Assembly (NCBI RefSeq): GCF_017744695.1
Contig: NZ_JAGIAS010000005.1
Location: forward strand, 372,001-436,000
DNA from: Dyadobacter sp.
Lineage (GTDB): Bacteria > Bacteroidota > Bacteroidia > Cytophagales > Spirosomataceae
Length of the DNA stretch: 64,000 nucleotides
Reading direction: 5' to 3'
The notes beneath the pieces were generated by a model. That model did not search any database and was not told where the DNA came from. It worked only from the letters and a program-made list of their open reading frames with translations. The position numbers and the translations under genes were made by a program. Shown here one piece after another: positions 27,062 to 34,777 of the stretch (within the stretch, counting starts at the first letter, position 1; each line of letters opens with the position of its first letter).

Positions 27062-27766
27062 TCAGAAAAGTCGCCTTACCTGGGGTAGTACTTCGTTCAC
27101 CCATAATTTGTACATTTTGCCGGAGAAATGCAGCTGGTCGGACGCTAGCATGGTAGGATCGCCGAGCGCTGTTCTCGAAATGCCTGTAATGTCGATAAAG
27201 AGGATTTTCTGTTTGTCGCATTCCTCCTTTGCAACAGCATTGAACCGGTCTATTTCCGCTGCAATGTGGTCGCGGTTACCTTCGCCGAAGGCAGTTACGC
27301 CCCAATCGGGGATGGAAAGTACAAACACTTTTTCGGCCTCCCCGCCAGCGTAACCGATCGATTTTGTCAGTAATTGACGGAATTCGACTCGGTATTCTTC
27401 CAGGTTACGTCCCTGGTACTGGTTGTTGACGCCGATGAGCAACGATACCACATCAAATGTGCCGGATGGCGTTCCCGTAGGAGGGGCCTGTTCCAGCGCG
27501 TCCAGCAGGTTGCGTGTGGTCCAGCCCGTTCTGGCGATAATCTGCGGCGCCGCAACCGATTTTCCGTTCGATTTCAGTTCGGCAGTCAGTATAGCAGGCC
27601 AACGCTCGTCCACAGATACGCTTTGCCCGATGGTGTACGAATCGCCCAGAGCGAGGTATTGCGTCTTGCCGCTTTCATTGACGGGGTCGGGTACGGAAGG
27701 GGCAGGTACCTGCGTGCCGCCACAGGACAACATGAAAAGTGTGATAGCGATTTGAAACAGTCTCAT
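27062..27766 (-). CDS. SGNH/GDSL hydrolase lipoprotein
   Basis: Protein of 234 residues with a lipoprotein signal (MRLFQIAITLFMLSC, Cys15). SGNH blocks are GDSYTIG (block I, Ser nucleophile), a Gly region after it, IGVNNQYQGR (block III, Asn) and SDQLHFSG (block V, Asp and His). An esterase or deacylase in the envelope; the substrate may be a polysaccharide ester or lipid. It converges on the ferredoxin gene. Confidence 0.88.
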   Translation of the reverse strand: MRLFQIAITLFMLSCGGTQVPAPSVPDPVNESGKTQYLALGDSYTIGQSVSVDERWPAILTAELKSNGKSVAAPQIIARTGWTTRNLLDALEQAPPTGTPSGTFDVVSLLIGVNNQYQGRNLEEYRVEFRQLLTKSIGYAGGEAEKVFVLSIPDWGVTAFGEGNRDHIAAEIDRFNAVAKEECDKQKILFIDITGISRTALGDPTMLASDQLHFSGKMYKLWVNEVLPQVRRLF

Positions 27767-27819
27767 AACAGATATACCGTTTCGCCGGGTGTTTTGGATC
27801 GATATGCCATTGAATTATA

Positions 27820-28653
27820 CTAAGCCATTACCGCGATCAGGTTTAATGTAACGCCTGCAAGTTCTTTATTTCCAGTTAAATGCACTTTCGCCAATGCGTC
27901 GTCCGGTTTAATGGCTTTGGTGAAAAGCTTCCAGGCAGTGTCGGCATCGAGGGTTATCGACGCCTCCGCAGTGTTTTCGGAAGTTTCCCCGATTATCCAG
28001 CCGTTTTCAGTTTTAATCAAAAACCATTCAAACGTCTCATCGAGCGCGACCACAATGCGTACGGCCGTTCCCTCAGGCGCCTGCGTGTGCCTGTATGTAT
28101 GCGGGAGACCGCGCAGGAAGGTTTCGATGAGCGGGCGGAAAAGCCGGGGTGTCATAATGCCATGCACAATGTCCGGCCGGCCGACGGCATCGCGGATCTG
28201 TTGCTGGTGGTGCCACTTTTCGGTGTATTCACGGGCGATGTGGAACCAGTTTTTGGAAACTGCTTCGCCGGCCCAGGACACTGAAAATATAGCGTCGGCT
28301 TCGAGATCTTGTTGGGCCATGATTTCTGAATATTGCTTACCTGTGCTTTCCAGGAGCTCGGTCAGGAGGGCAGGGCTCATTCGTTGAGAGGCTTTTACCC
28401 AATCCGCGTTCAACTGGTTCAGGTAAGCTACCAGATCGTCATAGCTGTTGATTTGCCGATCAGGGGCTGTGAAATGGCCGTCGCGGTACATGGATATCAC
28501 CCGAATATTGCCATCCAGCAAATGCGCGGCTACGTCGCGTACCTTCCACAAGCGCGCGACAGTTGGCTTCTCCCATTCTTCGGGTGTGAGGGATTTGAGT
28601 AGTGAAATGAGGTGTTCGTCGAGCTCGGCGAACAGGTGAATGGTGTGGATCAT
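27820..28653 (-). CDS. Maleylpyruvate isomerase/DinB-like protein with SCP2-like tail
   Basis: Starting at ATG 28653 (MIHTIHLFAELDEHL) gives 277 residues; a frame open to 28749 would run into the Anbu promoter. The N-terminal four-helix bundle (about 1-165) resembles the DinB/MDMPI fold, with metal-ligand candidates in VRDVAAHLLDGN and WHHQQQIRDA. The C-terminal part (about 200-275) is SCP2-like (SITLDADTAWKLFTKAI). Related proteins are thiol-dependent, metal-requiring enzymes; the reaction here is unknown. Divergent from the proteasome-like gene. Confidence 0.75.
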   Translation of the reverse strand: MIHTIHLFAELDEHLISLLKSLTPEEWEKPTVARLWKVRDVAAHLLDGNIRVISMYRDGHFTAPDRQINSYDDLVAYLNQLNADWVKASQRMSPALLTELLESTGKQYSEIMAQQDLEADAIFSVSWAGEAVSKNWFHIAREYTEKWHHQQQIRDAVGRPDIVHGIMTPRLFRPLIETFLRGLPHTYRHTQAPEGTAVRIVVALDETFEWFLIKTENGWIIGETSENTAEASITLDADTAWKLFTKAIKPDDALAKVHLTGNKELAGVTLNLIAVMA

Positions 28654-28705
28654 GGCGTTGGCGTGGACTTGGTTTCTCCCTAAATATCGATGAAAAAGGG
28701 ATTTG

Positions 28706-28738
28706 TTGTGATGTTCAGGATGCGATTTGGTATTTTTG
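28706..28738 (+). promoter_or_regulatory. Promoter of the Anbu gene
   Basis: TTG at 28706-28708, 22 bases, then TATTTTTG at 28731-28738, an exact TAnnTTTG. The start codon follows 22 bp later. Confidence 0.5.
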
Positions 28739-28760
28739 GGCTGGTTCAAAGTGCAGAAAA

Positions 28761-29483
28761 ATGACTTATTGCTTAGGAATAAAAGTGAAAGAGGGCCTTG
28801 TGGCCCTGGCCGATACCCGGATTACCGCGGGTACCAACACGACGACTAAAAAGAAGATGTACGTAACCCAGCAGGACAATTATTCGATGTTTATCATGAC
28901 CAGCGGATTGAGGTCTGTACGCGACAAGGCGGTACATTATTTCGAAGAGCTGATCAGCGAAGGCGTCGTTTATAACAAGCTCTACAAAGCTGTAAATGCG
29001 TTTGGCGAGCAGATCAAACGGGTAGCGGAGGAGGACAAGGCGAGCCTGGAAAGGTCGGGCCTCAAATTCAATCTTAATACCATTGTGGGCGGTCAATTAA
29101 AAGACGACAAGGACCACAAGTTGTTTCTTCTTTATTCGGAAGGCAACTGGGTAGAGCTCGACGAAGGCTCGCCGTACGTGATTATCGGCAATTCCGGCCA
29201 GGGGAAAGCCATATTGAATCGTGTACTCAATGAAAATTCAACGATGAAGCAGGCGTTGAAAGCCGGGTTTTTGTCATTCGACTCCACGCGCGTCAGCAAC
29301 AACGATGTCGATTTCCCGATCGACGTGGTGTTGTACAAAAAGGACAGTTTTGCGATCGCCGAACATCGCTACGAGCAGAAAGATATGGAAGAAATATCAA
29401 GGATCTGGGCCGAAAAGCTCAAACAAGCGCTGGACGACATCCCCGAAGATTGGATGGATCAAACCTTCGACAAAATGGAATAG
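28761..29483 (+). CDS. Proteasome-type peptidase homologue (Anbu)
   Basis: Protein of 240 residues starting TYCLGIKVKEGLVALADTR after the initiator Met. This is the Ntn-hydrolase fold of the bacterial proteasome-like protein Anbu (COG3484). Thr2 would become the N-terminal nucleophile after Met removal, and Asp18 (ALADTR) matches the conserved active-site Asp. Substrates are uncertain for the family, which assembles into ring or lock-washer oligomers in reported structures. In other phyla it lies beside transglutaminase, alpha-E and circularly permuted ATP-grasp genes; here it stands alone, with its own promoter and terminator. Confidence 0.85.
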   Translation: MTYCLGIKVKEGLVALADTRITAGTNTTTKKKMYVTQQDNYSMFIMTSGLRSVRDKAVHYFEELISEGVVYNKLYKAVNAFGEQIKRVAEEDKASLERSGLKFNLNTIVGGQLKDDKDHKLFLLYSEGNWVELDEGSPYVIIGNSGQGKAILNRVLNENSTMKQALKAGFLSFDSTRVSNNDVDFPIDVVLYKKDSFAIAEHRYEQKDMEEISRIWAEKLKQALDDIPEDWMDQTFDKME

Positions 29484-29484
29484 C

Positions 29485-29513
29485 ACAAAGGGGACCAAAA
29501 GTCCCCTTTGTTA
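29485..29513 (+). terminator. Terminator of the Anbu gene
   Basis: Stem ACAAAGGGGAC (29485-29495) with GTCCCCTTTGT (29501-29511), 5-base loop, then a short T-rich tail. It starts 2 bp past the stop codon. Confidence 0.8.
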
Positions 29514-29549
29514 TGTCATTGAGGGCCAGCGGCCCGACACATTTCCTAT

Positions 29550-29569
29550 CCAGGGACTTCAGTCCCTGG
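29550..29569. repeat. REP-like 20-bp palindrome, GACTTMAGTC core (copy 1)
   Basis: CCAGG-GACTTCAGTC-CCTGG. The core GACTTMAGTC is shared with a palindrome at 62592-62611, while the five flanking bases differ and stay self-complementary. It lies 14 bp past the M28 peptidase stop and could form a transcript hairpin there. Confidence 0.65.
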
Positions 29570-29583
29570 GACAAGGGACAGCC

Positions 29584-30966
29584 TTAGAGGCCATACTTGT
29601 CTATAAGATACAGCATGGAGGCCATCGCTGCTGCCCCGAGTTCCAGTTCGCGTTTGCTGACGGTCTCAAACTTGTCGTTCGCCGCGTGGTGATAATCGAA
29701 ATACCGCTGCGTATCCGGCATAAGCCCCAATAGCACGGTACCTTGCTGCGCCAACGGGCCAATATCCGCGCCGCCGCCGCCGGGGCCCAGCTCATGAACG
29801 CCATAGGCTGCAAACAACCTCGACCATTGTTGGATTTTAGCCTTTTGCGCAGGCGTACCTACGACCCCGAAGCCGCGCGGTGAAAATCCTCCGTGATCCG
29901 ATTCAATAGCCGCAATATGCGTCTCCTGTCTGGACTTGGCGGAATCGGCATAAGTAACGCCTCCTTTCATACCATTCTCCTCGTTCATGAACATGACCGC
30001 ACGTAGCGTGTTGTTGGGCTGGTAACCCAATGCTTTCAGGATGCGGACTGCCTCAATGGACTGCACACAGCCGGACCCGTCGTCGTGTGCGCCCTGGGCG
30101 AAATCCCACGAATCGAGGTGACCACCTACGGCAATGTATTTGTCGGGGCTGGTTTTCCCTTTCAATTCCCCGATCACATTATGCGAAGGAGCATCCGGAA
30201 GTGTTTCGCAGTTTTGTTCGAAATAGAATTCTGTCTCGGGATTTTCCTTTAATGTTTTGCTCAGCAGCTCGGCGCCGTTCGTGCTGATTGCCGCCGCCGG
30301 GATCATGGGCGCGCCGCTCGCGTAGCGCATGCTGCCCGTATGCGGGAAGTCGTCGAGGCGGGTCGTCATGGAACGGGTAATAGACCCTATTGCGCCCAGT
30401 TTGGCAGCTTCGCTCGCGCCAGCGGCCCGTTGCTCGACCGCACCTGCATAAGCTTCGAATGTGTTGATTTTGGTCGGGTCCATCGGGCGGTTGAAGAATA
30501 CGATTTTACCCTTCACCCGATCCGCACCCAGGTCGCGAAGTTCCTGGAAGCTTTTTACCTCGATTACTTTGCCCCTGACACCACCTTTGGGTGTGGCAAC
30601 CGAGCCGCCCAATGCCGCAATGGGAACGTCTGTTTTCTGTTTACCGACGATAATCTGTGCTTTCTCCTTCGCCCCGCGTACCCAATGCGGAACGATCACA
30701 TTTTGCAGTAATACATGATCGAAACGCTCATTTTCCATCACCGACTTGGTATAAGTAACAGCCTTAGCCGCACCTTCCGAGCCGCTCAGTCTCGGCCCCA
30801 CCTGCTGGGTAAGATGCCGAAGCCATTCGTAGGATTTGCCCTCGCCGAGTGCTGTGTCGTAAATTTTGCGTATGAAGGCAGAGTCAGCCTGAAAGTCGGT
30901 TTGAGCCGAAACAGGAAGCGCTATCCCCGTAATGGAAAGGGATAGCGCCGTAATGAATGTTTTCAT
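29584..30966 (-). CDS. M28 family zinc aminopeptidase, secreted
   Basis: Protein of 460 residues with a signal peptide ending PVSAQ. A protease-associated (PA-like) insert (about 120-230) precedes the M28 peptidase domain. Metal ligands and catalytic residues are GGHLDSWD, GAHDDGSG, NEENG, ESDHGG and YHHAAND. A periplasmic or secreted aminopeptidase or carboxypeptidase with two zinc ions. It lies downstream of a 160-bp gap with a large inverted repeat. Confidence 0.9.
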   Translation of the reverse strand: MKTFITALSLSITGIALPVSAQTDFQADSAFIRKIYDTALGEGKSYEWLRHLTQQVGPRLSGSEGAAKAVTYTKSVMENERFDHVLLQNVIVPHWVRGAKEKAQIIVGKQKTDVPIAALGGSVATPKGGVRGKVIEVKSFQELRDLGADRVKGKIVFFNRPMDPTKINTFEAYAGAVEQRAAGASEAAKLGAIGSITRSMTTRLDDFPHTGSMRYASGAPMIPAAAISTNGAELLSKTLKENPETEFYFEQNCETLPDAPSHNVIGELKGKTSPDKYIAVGGHLDSWDFAQGAHDDGSGCVQSIEAVRILKALGYQPNNTLRAVMFMNEENGMKGGVTYADSAKSRQETHIAAIESDHGGFSPRGFGVVGTPAQKAKIQQWSRLFAAYGVHELGPGGGGADIGPLAQQGTVLLGLMPDTQRYFDYHHAANDKFETVSKRELELGAAAMASMLYLIDKYGL

Positions 30967-30975
30967 GTATGGAAG

Positions 30976-31124
30976 GAGTTATTGAGTTTATGAGTTATTG
31001 AGTTTAAAGTTTATGAGTTTAGAGTTTATGAGTTTAAAGTTTATTAATTCCTGCTCTGAACTCTGAACTCATGAACTCATAGACTCTGAACTCAATAACT
31101 CATAGACTCATAAACTCTAAACTC
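30976..31124. repeat. Large inverted repeat built of GAGTTTATGAGTT words
   Basis: The left arm (about 30976-31044) is made of GAGTTTATGAGTT-like words repeated every 7 to 14 bases. The right arm (about 31053-31124) is their reverse complement (AACTCATAAACTC words). The arms match closely over about 65 bases with several offsets. The element fills the whole gap between the M28 start and the MMPL stop. It has the same architecture as 18152-18259 with an unrelated word. Confidence 0.8.
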
Positions 31125-31127
31125 CAT

Positions 31128-33449
31128 TCAGCTCGGTTTCACGTCTTTTCCCTGCCGCTTGGCAATTGATAGCAATAAGGCAGGCAAAAGAATCAGATTG
31201 GTACACATTGCCACCAGCAAAGTGATTGACACCATCACACCCATCGCTGCCGTTCCGCCGAAGCTGGACGCTGCAAAAATAGAAAACCCGCAGAAGAGGA
31301 TCACGGCCGTGTAGATCATACTTAGGCCTGTTCCAAAAATAGCTGCGGTTACCGCTTTCGATGGTGTCAGGCCCTTTTTGTAGAGCTCCTCACGGTAGCG
31401 TGTCAGGAAATATACTGTTCCATCGGAGGCAATACCAAACGTGATGCTGAAAATGAGGATTGTCGTCGGTTTGAAATAAATATCAAAATATCCCATGATA
31501 CCGGCCGTCAATGCGAGCGGGATCAGGCAGGGGAGCTTTGAAAGCAGGATGATAGGGATGGAGCGGAAGAGCGCCATGCCCACGATCGCGATGAGGACAA
31601 TGGCGATCAGGAGGCTTTCGTACAAATTGCTGAGCAGGTAGTCGTTGCTTTTCAGGAACACAAGACTGTGACCGGTGAGGCCCACTTTGTATTTCTCCGG
31701 ACTGAAAATCGAATCGACTTTCGGGCGGATCCGGCCCATGAGCTCTTTAATGCGCTCCGAACCGACATCGGCCATCTGGAAACTGACCCTGGTGACACTC
31801 TTGTCCTCGTTGAGGAATGAGGTCAGCTGTTTGGCCGCGCCCTGCTGATTTTGTAGGTAGGGGGACATTTTATTCAATTCCAATACACCCGGCAACGCGT
31901 AATATTTTGCATCGCCGCCGCGGTAGCCCTGGTAAAGGAATTTGGATGCTTCCACGATGGAAACCGGTTTTGAAAACTCGGGGAACTTGGCCATTTCGTT
32001 CTGCAAAGCCTTGATCTTGTACAATGTCCTGGCCTGATCCGCAAAAACGCCGTTCGGCTGCCCGGTGTTGATCATTACTTCGAAAGGCAGTACGCCATTG
32101 AAGTTCTTCTCGAAAAAGCGGAGGTCGGTGTAGACGACATCTTTTTTAGGCAAATCATCCACCACGTAGCCGATCGTCTGGATTTTGGTCATCCCGAATG
32201 CGGAAACGACGATCAATACGACCATCGCAATGTAAATCTCTTTGCGGCGGTTGTGGACCAGGTTATTAACCATCCTGAGGAACCCGAACGCCCATTTTCC
32301 TTCGAGGTGCTTCAAATGGCGCGGCTTGGGCGTGCTCATATAATGCAGGGTAATGGGCAATAGCACCAGGCACAGCACATAGGTAACCATGACGCTGATA
32401 GCAGCCACCACCCCGAACTCTACCAGGAGAATACTGTTGGTGAAATAAAATACCCCGAAACCGATCGCCGTGGTCATGTTCGCAAGGAACGTCGACAACC
32501 CGATTTGTCGGATCATTTCCCGCAATGCCTCGTCCTTGTTACTATGCGATACGAGTTCTGCCTGGTATTTGTTGATCAGGAACACGCAGTTGGGAACCCC
32601 GATGACAATGAGCAGCGGCGGGATAAGGCCGGTCAGTGCGGTGATTTTATAATTGAATAAATGCAATATCCCCACGGAGAATATCACACCGATAAGCACC
32701 ACTATAATGGAGAGCAAAGTAAGCCGGAAGGAGCGGAAGAATGCCCACAGGATAAGCAACGTTACGAATACGGCCAGGCCCATGAAGAGCTCCATTTCCC
32801 CGGATATCTTCTTCATATTCACCGTCCGGATGTAAGGCATCCCGGAATAATGCAGATCGGTGTTGTATTTGGTCGCGAATGTTTCGGACATTTTCTCGAT
32901 GTCATCGACGATCGTCAGCCGGCGTTTGGAGTTGAGTTCCTTATCGTTGAAGGTGATGACGATCAGCGTCGCGTTGGTTTTGCTGTTCAGTACCAATCCC
33001 TCGTAAATGGGCAGATTGGCGATTTCTTTTTTAATGCTGTCGGCTTCGGCCTGGGTATTGGGAATATCGCGGATAACCGGGGAGAAATCGAAACGGGTGA
33101 GGCTGTCGTTGCGGGTGATTTTATAGACGTTGGCAAGCGAAAGCACATTTTTGATCCCCTCGGTTTCTTTAATCTGCTGCGAGAGTTTGCACCAGTCGCG
33201 GAATTTGTTGATTTCGAAAAGCTGCGGGTCCTGCCAGCCGATCACCATCACACTGCCGTCCTCGCCGAAAAGCTTGCGGAAGTCCTGGTATTCTTTCTCT
33301 ACGGGGTCATTGGAGGGCAGGATGCGTGCGAAATTGTAGGAGAGTTCAATTTTGCTGGCTTCATAGGCCATGAAGACCGTCGATACTAACACTAATGCAA
33401 CCCACAAAAGCCGGTAGCGGATGATGTAAGCTGCTATTTTATTCCACAT
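31128..33449 (-). CDS. MMPL/RND-family exporter
   Basis: ATG 33449 (MWNKIAAYIIRYR) gives 773 residues; the codon at 33455 is TTG. Two repeats each hold a large periplasmic loop (about 35-215 and 430-600) followed by five helices, 12 membrane segments in total. Conserved RND-like stretches are GVPNCVFLINKYQAEL after helix 4 and FGIASDGTVYFLTRYREEL in the second half. Predicted to move lipids or hydrophobic compounds out of the inner membrane using the proton gradient. No accessory adaptor is nearby. Confidence 0.87.
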   Translation of the reverse strand: MWNKIAAYIIRYRLLWVALVLVSTVFMAYEASKIELSYNFARILPSNDPVEKEYQDFRKLFGEDGSVMVIGWQDPQLFEINKFRDWCKLSQQIKETEGIKNVLSLANVYKITRNDSLTRFDFSPVIRDIPNTQAEADSIKKEIANLPIYEGLVLNSKTNATLIVITFNDKELNSKRRLTIVDDIEKMSETFATKYNTDLHYSGMPYIRTVNMKKISGEMELFMGLAVFVTLLILWAFFRSFRLTLLSIIVVLIGVIFSVGILHLFNYKITALTGLIPPLLIVIGVPNCVFLINKYQAELVSHSNKDEALREMIRQIGLSTFLANMTTAIGFGVFYFTNSILLVEFGVVAAISVMVTYVLCLVLLPITLHYMSTPKPRHLKHLEGKWAFGFLRMVNNLVHNRRKEIYIAMVVLIVVSAFGMTKIQTIGYVVDDLPKKDVVYTDLRFFEKNFNGVLPFEVMINTGQPNGVFADQARTLYKIKALQNEMAKFPEFSKPVSIVEASKFLYQGYRGGDAKYYALPGVLELNKMSPYLQNQQGAAKQLTSFLNEDKSVTRVSFQMADVGSERIKELMGRIRPKVDSIFSPEKYKVGLTGHSLVFLKSNDYLLSNLYESLLIAIVLIAIVGMALFRSIPIILLSKLPCLIPLALTAGIMGYFDIYFKPTTILIFSITFGIASDGTVYFLTRYREELYKKGLTPSKAVTAAIFGTGLSMIYTAVILFCGFSIFAASSFGGTAAMGVMVSITLLVAMCTNLILLPALLLSIAKRQGKDVKPS

Positions 33450-33504
33450 AATCAATAATTGAGTTCACAAAAAGTTGCAAATATAGCTACTACGAAGGGA
33501 AAAG

Positions 33505-33530
33505 GGGCATTTTTGAGGCTTCAAATGCCC
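33505..33530 (-). terminator. Weak terminator at the end of the METTL25-like gene
   Basis: Stem GGGCATTT (33505-33512) with AAATGCCC (33523-33530), followed on the minus strand by TTTT. It overlaps the last codon and stop of the methyltransferase gene. Confidence 0.45.
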
Positions 33531-34705
33531 GCCAATCTTTCAAGGTGATGGTATTCAATGCCAAAGAAACGCTTGGCTTCCCGGATCTTTTCGAGCGCTG
33601 CTGCCTGCGATTTTTCACTCCTGTTGCCCTTTGTTCCTACAATCAGCACGTTTTTAGGCGTGTGGGCGTCGGAAATAAATTCAAACACTTTGGTTTTATA
33701 ACCGAAATATTCCAGCACCAGCGCGCGGATACCGTCGGTTACCATTTCCGCCTGTCTTTCCAGGAAAATACCATGCCGGGTGAGGAAGCTGACGTCATTT
33801 TCGGCCTTATGTTTCTCGATTTGCCTGCGGATTTGCTTGTGACAGCAGGGGGCAACCACGATCAGATCGGATTCCGCCTGAACGCCTTTGAATATGGCGT
33901 CGTCGGTAGCGGTGTCGCAGGCGTGAAGGGCGATGAGGATATTCGTGCCGGTTGCATCGAACTGGTCGATCGTGCCTTCGCGGAACGACAGTCCCCCGAA
34001 TCCGGCCTTTTGAGCGATCTGATTACATAATGTCACCAGATCCTCCCGAAACTCGATGCCGGTGACTTCCGGGGCGAGTTTCAGTACATTCTGGAGATAA
34101 TCGTACAGGGCGAAGGTGAGGTAACCTTTGCCCGAGCCCATATCCGCCACCTTGACCGCATTTTCCGGGTTGATTTCCCTGATCAGGCTGCTGAGAATGT
34201 CGATGTAATGGTTGATCTGCCGGAATTTATCCTGCGCATTGTGGAACACGTTACCCTGCTGATCGGTGATTTTCAGATCGAACAGGTAGCCTTTGCCGTG
34301 GGATGAAATGAGCCGGTTTTTGTTCTTATCGTGGCTCAGGGAAGGTGTGTCCCGGTTGGCGACGGCCTTTTTCTTCAGAGTGGCCTTACCGCTGGGATGC
34401 ATTTCAAAAAGTAAATCCGAATCGGTCATTTGCAGGGTCGCGACGCGGAAGTCGTTTCCGAGCCATTGCGTCAACATGCCGGTCACCTCTTCGAACGTGT
34501 GGTTTTTGGTAATATCGCGCGTTTTGTGGCGATAGGTAAGGCTTAGCCGCGGCTCTTTCTTGATAAGGATTTTCTTGATGTAGACATTTTTCAGGCTTTC
34601 ATCGGCGCCGTGGTAGTTGCCGAGCGAGAGTTTGATAAACGAGCCATTATGCAGACTATTTTCGCTCTCGGTAATGAACTCCTGAGCCTTTTCGGTAACA
34701 TTCAT
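33521..34705 (-). CDS. SAM-dependent methyltransferase, METTL25-like
   Basis: Protein of 394 residues. A helical/beta N-terminal domain of about 160 residues precedes a methyltransferase domain with VADMGSGKGYLTFALYDYL (motif I), ALHACDTATDDAI and VAPCCHKQI, the set seen in METTL25/RRNAD1-like proteins. The substrate is unknown, possibly rRNA or protein. Monocistronic, with 72 bp upstream and no clear regulatory site. Confidence 0.8.
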   Translation of the reverse strand: MNVTEKAQEFITESENSLHNGSFIKLSLGNYHGADESLKNVYIKKILIKKEPRLSLTYRHKTRDITKNHTFEEVTGMLTQWLGNDFRVATLQMTDSDLLFEMHPSGKATLKKKAVANRDTPSLSHDKNKNRLISSHGKGYLFDLKITDQQGNVFHNAQDKFRQINHYIDILSSLIREINPENAVKVADMGSGKGYLTFALYDYLQNVLKLAPEVTGIEFREDLVTLCNQIAQKAGFGGLSFREGTIDQFDATGTNILIALHACDTATDDAIFKGVQAESDLIVVAPCCHKQIRRQIEKHKAENDVSFLTRHGIFLERQAEMVTDGIRALVLEYFGYKTKVFEFISDAHTPKNVLIVGTKGNRSEKSQAAALEKIREAKRFFGIEYHHLERLAGI

Positions 34706-34777
34706 GAGGGTGCTTCAATCTTTTCTATAAGAGGTAACGACCAAATGGGGCGTTACAGTTTCGTTGCGCGGGGAAAA

